From contig JAPKEI010000002.1 in NCBI GenBank assembly GCA_028872685.1, positions 1 to 33,899 on the forward strand: DNA of 33,899 nt, given 5' to 3'. Source of the stretch: Verrucomicrobiota bacterium. Lineage in GTDB: Bacteria > Verrucomicrobiota > Verrucomicrobiia > Limisphaerales > UBA1100. A program made the translations under genes and the position numbers. Shown here in pieces: positions 32,115-33,899 of this stretch; the stretch's first letter is position 1; every line of letters starts with the position of its first letter. Under the pieces are notes generated by a model. The model worked only from the letters and a program-made list of their open reading frames with translations, was not told the origin of the DNA and made no database searches.

Positions 32115-32579
32115 ATGACGCTAAGCGAAATAGTACAGGCCGATCACATCGTGCCATCTCTGCAGGCCACCAATCGCTGGGAGGCGATTGACGAATTGGT
32201 TGATCAACTTGTGGCCAGTGGTGCGATTGCCGCCGAGGATCGCGAGGCCATCATTGACGCGGTGAAGAAACGCGAGAACTCGATGAGCACCGGCATCGGA
32301 TTCGGCATCGGCATCCCACACGCTTCCACCGATCTCATTGATAAAGTGGTCGGCGCGTTGGGGCGTTCGGCCGAGGGCATCGATTTTGAGGCGTTGGATA
32401 ATCAACCAGTGAATTTGGTGGTGCTGTTTCTCGTGCCGCAAGGCCAGTTTCAAAAACACCTGCACACGTTGGCAAACATCGCCAAGCTACTGCACAACAA
32501 AGAGTTCTGCCAAGCGCTCGAACAAGCGGGCGATGCCGAAGCGATCTTGAAAATCATCAGCCAACCGGCCAAACAATAG
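32115..32579 (+). CDS. PTS EIIA domain protein, PtsN-like (EIIA-Ntr/fructose type)
   Basis: This 154-residue single EIIA domain protein of the fructose/mannitol/nitrogen class carries a phosphoryl-accepting histidine, His69 in GIGFGIGIPHAST. The block LVVLFLVPQGQFQKHLHTLANIAKLL is the characteristic second half of the fold. No EIIB or EIIC gene is adjacent, so it is more likely a regulatory PtsN-type protein than part of a sugar transporter. It begins with ATG 32115 without a Shine-Dalgarno sequence. argS starts 22 bases after its end, which suggests one transcript. Confidence 0.9.
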   Translation: MTLSEIVQADHIVPSLQATNRWEAIDELVDQLVASGAIAAEDREAIIDAVKKRENSMSTGIGFGIGIPHASTDLIDKVVGALGRSAEGIDFEALDNQPVNLVVLFLVPQGQFQKHLHTLANIAKLLHNKEFCQALEQAGDAEAILKIISQPAKQ

Positions 32580-32601
32580 GGCCGCTTCAAAAGCAAAGAG
32601 A

Positions 32602-33899
32602 GTGATCCAAGGGCACATCGAATCCCGTCTGCAAGCCGCCGCCACCGCGGTGCTGCCCGAGGCCGACGTCAGCCGCGTGCTTGTACGCGTGTGCACCGAT
32701 GCCAAGCACGGCGATTTCCAAAGTAACGCACTGATGGGGCTTGCCAAGCAACGGCAAATGAACCCGCGCCAACTCGCTACTGACGTGGTGGCGCAGCTCG
32801 ATGTGGCTGAATGGTGCGAGCCGGTGGAAATCGCGGGGCCGGGTTTTCTGAATTTTCGTTTGCGGCCCGATGCGGTCAATGCCGCGCTGCAAACCGCCCT
32901 CGCTAGCGACGCGCCGTTCATCACCCCCACCGCCACGAAACGCACGGTGGTCGTTGATTTTAGCTCGCCCAACGTCGCCAAGCCGATGCACGTCGGCCAT
33001 ATCCGATCCACCATTCTTGGCGACAGCCTCGCTCGCATCCTGCGGTTGCTCGGCCATCGCGTAGTGACCGATAATCACATCGGCGATTGGGGTACGCAAT
33101 TCGGGATGCTGCTGCTCGGCTGGAAAACTCAACTCGATGAAGCCGCGCTTGCCGCCGACCCCATCGCGGAACTGGAGCGGATCTACAAACTCATCAATGG
33201 TGATGAGGCCTTGCGTGACGCCGCGCGCGAGGAGTTGGTGAAATTGCAAAATGGCGATGAAGAAAATCTCAGCATTTGGCAGCGGATGATTGAGCTTTCG
33301 CAGGTACAGTTCGACCACGTGTACTCGCGGCTCGCTATTGAGTTTGACGAAACGCTTGGAGAAAGTTTTTACAACCCCAAGCTTGCCGGTGTGGTGGAAG
33401 ATTTAATCTCCAAAAACATCGCCGAGGAAAGCGAAGGGGCGATGGCGGTGTTTTTCCCCGACAATGCGCAGCTCGCCGACAAACCAGCCATTGTCCGCAA
33501 AAGCGATGGCGCGGCCAATTACACCACCACCGACCTCGCTACGCTGCAACATCGACTCGCCGAATGGGCGCCGGACGAAATCGTGTACGTCACCGACGGC
33601 CGCCAGCAATTACATTTCCAACAACTCTTCTCTATCTTCCGCCGTTGGCAAACCGACGCGACGGTGCGCTTGGAGCACGTTTGGTTCGGTTCCATCCTCG
33701 GCCCCGACGGCAAGCCCTTCAAAACTCGCAGCGGTGAAGTTGTGCGCTTGGCCGATTTACTCGACGAAGCGCAGGAACGCGCCTATGCGGTGGTCAGTGA
33801 AAAGAATGCCGACCTCGACGAAGCGCAACGCCGAGAAATCGCCCGCGTTGTGGGCCTCGGTGCGTTGAAGTACGCGGATCTTTCGAACAATCGCCAAAC
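32602..33899 (+). CDS. argS: Arginyl-tRNA synthetase, 3' end outside window
   Basis: The first 432 codons of arginyl-tRNA synthetase are present and the frame is open to the right edge. It starts at GTG 32602 (VIQGHIESRLQAAA); an in-frame TAG lies upstream at 32578-32580 or adjacent, so no earlier start is likely. The N-terminal Add1 domain has HGDFQSNALMGLAKQ and GPGFLNFRL. The catalytic domain has VVDFSSPNVAKPMHVGHIRS with the HIGH-type motif HVGH at residues 130-133, then DNHIGDWGTQFGM. The class I KMSKS equivalent is FKTRSGEVVRLADLL, as usual for ArgRS. The C-terminal anticodon-binding DALR domain is missing only because of the window boundary. Confidence 0.94.
   Translation, partial: MIQGHIESRLQAAATAVLPEADVSRVLVRVCTDAKHGDFQSNALMGLAKQRQMNPRQLATDVVAQLDVAEWCEPVEIAGPGFLNFRLRPDAVNAALQTALASDAPFITPTATKRTVVVDFSSPNVAKPMHVGHIRSTILGDSLARILRLLGHRVVTDNHIGDWGTQFGMLLLGWKTQLDEAALAADPIAELERIYKLINGDEALRDAAREELVKLQNGDEENLSIWQRMIELSQVQFDHVYSRLAIEFDETLGESFYNPKLAGVVEDLISKNIAEESEGAMAVFFPDNAQLADKPAIVRKSDGAANYTTTDLATLQHRLAEWAPDEIVYVTDGRQQLHFQQLFSIFRRWQTDATVRLEHVWFGSILGPDGKPFKTRSGEVVRLADLLDEAQERAYAVVSEKNADLDEAQRREIARVVGLGALKYADLSNNRQ

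Noticed and set aside
1..33899. CRISPR arrays, tRNA or rRNA genes, insertion sequences, prophage or integration sites
   Set aside because: I found no spaced repeats, cloverleaf genes, transposase or integrase motifs, or long terminal inverted repeats.

Overview
The window looks like a chromosomal segment of a Gram-negative heterotroph, most likely a Verrucomicrobiota member of the Limisphaerales/Pedosphaera type. This placement is an inference from three things: the mix of secreted peptidases, a formylglycine sulfatase and large secreted proteins with signal peptides; a CTCAACC-type heptamer run inside a gene; and core genes with few Shine-Dalgarno sequences. No rRNA, tRNA, CRISPR array, insertion sequence or phage gene is visible. 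Genes are packed tightly and no gap exceeds about 150 bases.

Left part (1-11856). The window opens with the last codons of a glycogen debranching enzyme. A peptidase cluster on + follows (DUF885 metalloprotein, M3 oligoendopeptidase, rhomboid), then purB (+), convergent with ispA (-). Next come rpoZ and smpB (+), rpmB and thrS (-), and a GmhA-like SIS protein and uvrC (+). Notable details are a terminator hairpin whose T tract touches the smpB start codon, a bidirectional terminator between smpB and rpmB, a ThrRS without the TGS domain, and a short UvrC that keeps all its catalytic residues.

Central part (11883-31264, all on -). Nineteen kilobases run in one direction. In transcription order: pyrE, msrA, two tandem paralogous secreted proteins of unknown function, a UbiD-family decarboxylase, a sulfatase, luxE-like, luxC-like, queD, a VOC protein, a tricorn-like S41 peptidase, a fused FdsG-FdsB subunit, the formate dehydrogenase catalytic subunit, and fdhD.

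The main discovery is in the catalytic subunit. Its reading frame is interrupted by a single in-frame TGA at 14325-14327, exactly where the molybdenum/tungsten-binding Cys or Sec belongs (residues NCSRA-Sec-HAPTVAG). Eleven nucleotides downstream is a seven-pair hairpin with a GGUCU loop, which matches the spacing and loop of the E. coli fdhF SECIS element. The two apparent ORFs are therefore one selenoprotein of about 905 residues, not a pseudogene. With the NuoE/NuoF-like fusion and the sulfurtransferase FdhD it forms a compact NAD-linked formate dehydrogenase module.

Right part (31367-33899, +). A membrane metallopeptidase with an HEFTH motif is followed by a PTS EIIA/PtsN-like protein and the first 432 codons of argS, which runs off the end.

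Other points for follow-up: a LuxE-LuxC pair without luciferase or LuxD, and a colinear pair of secreted proteins built from a repeated beta module around a lectin-like core.
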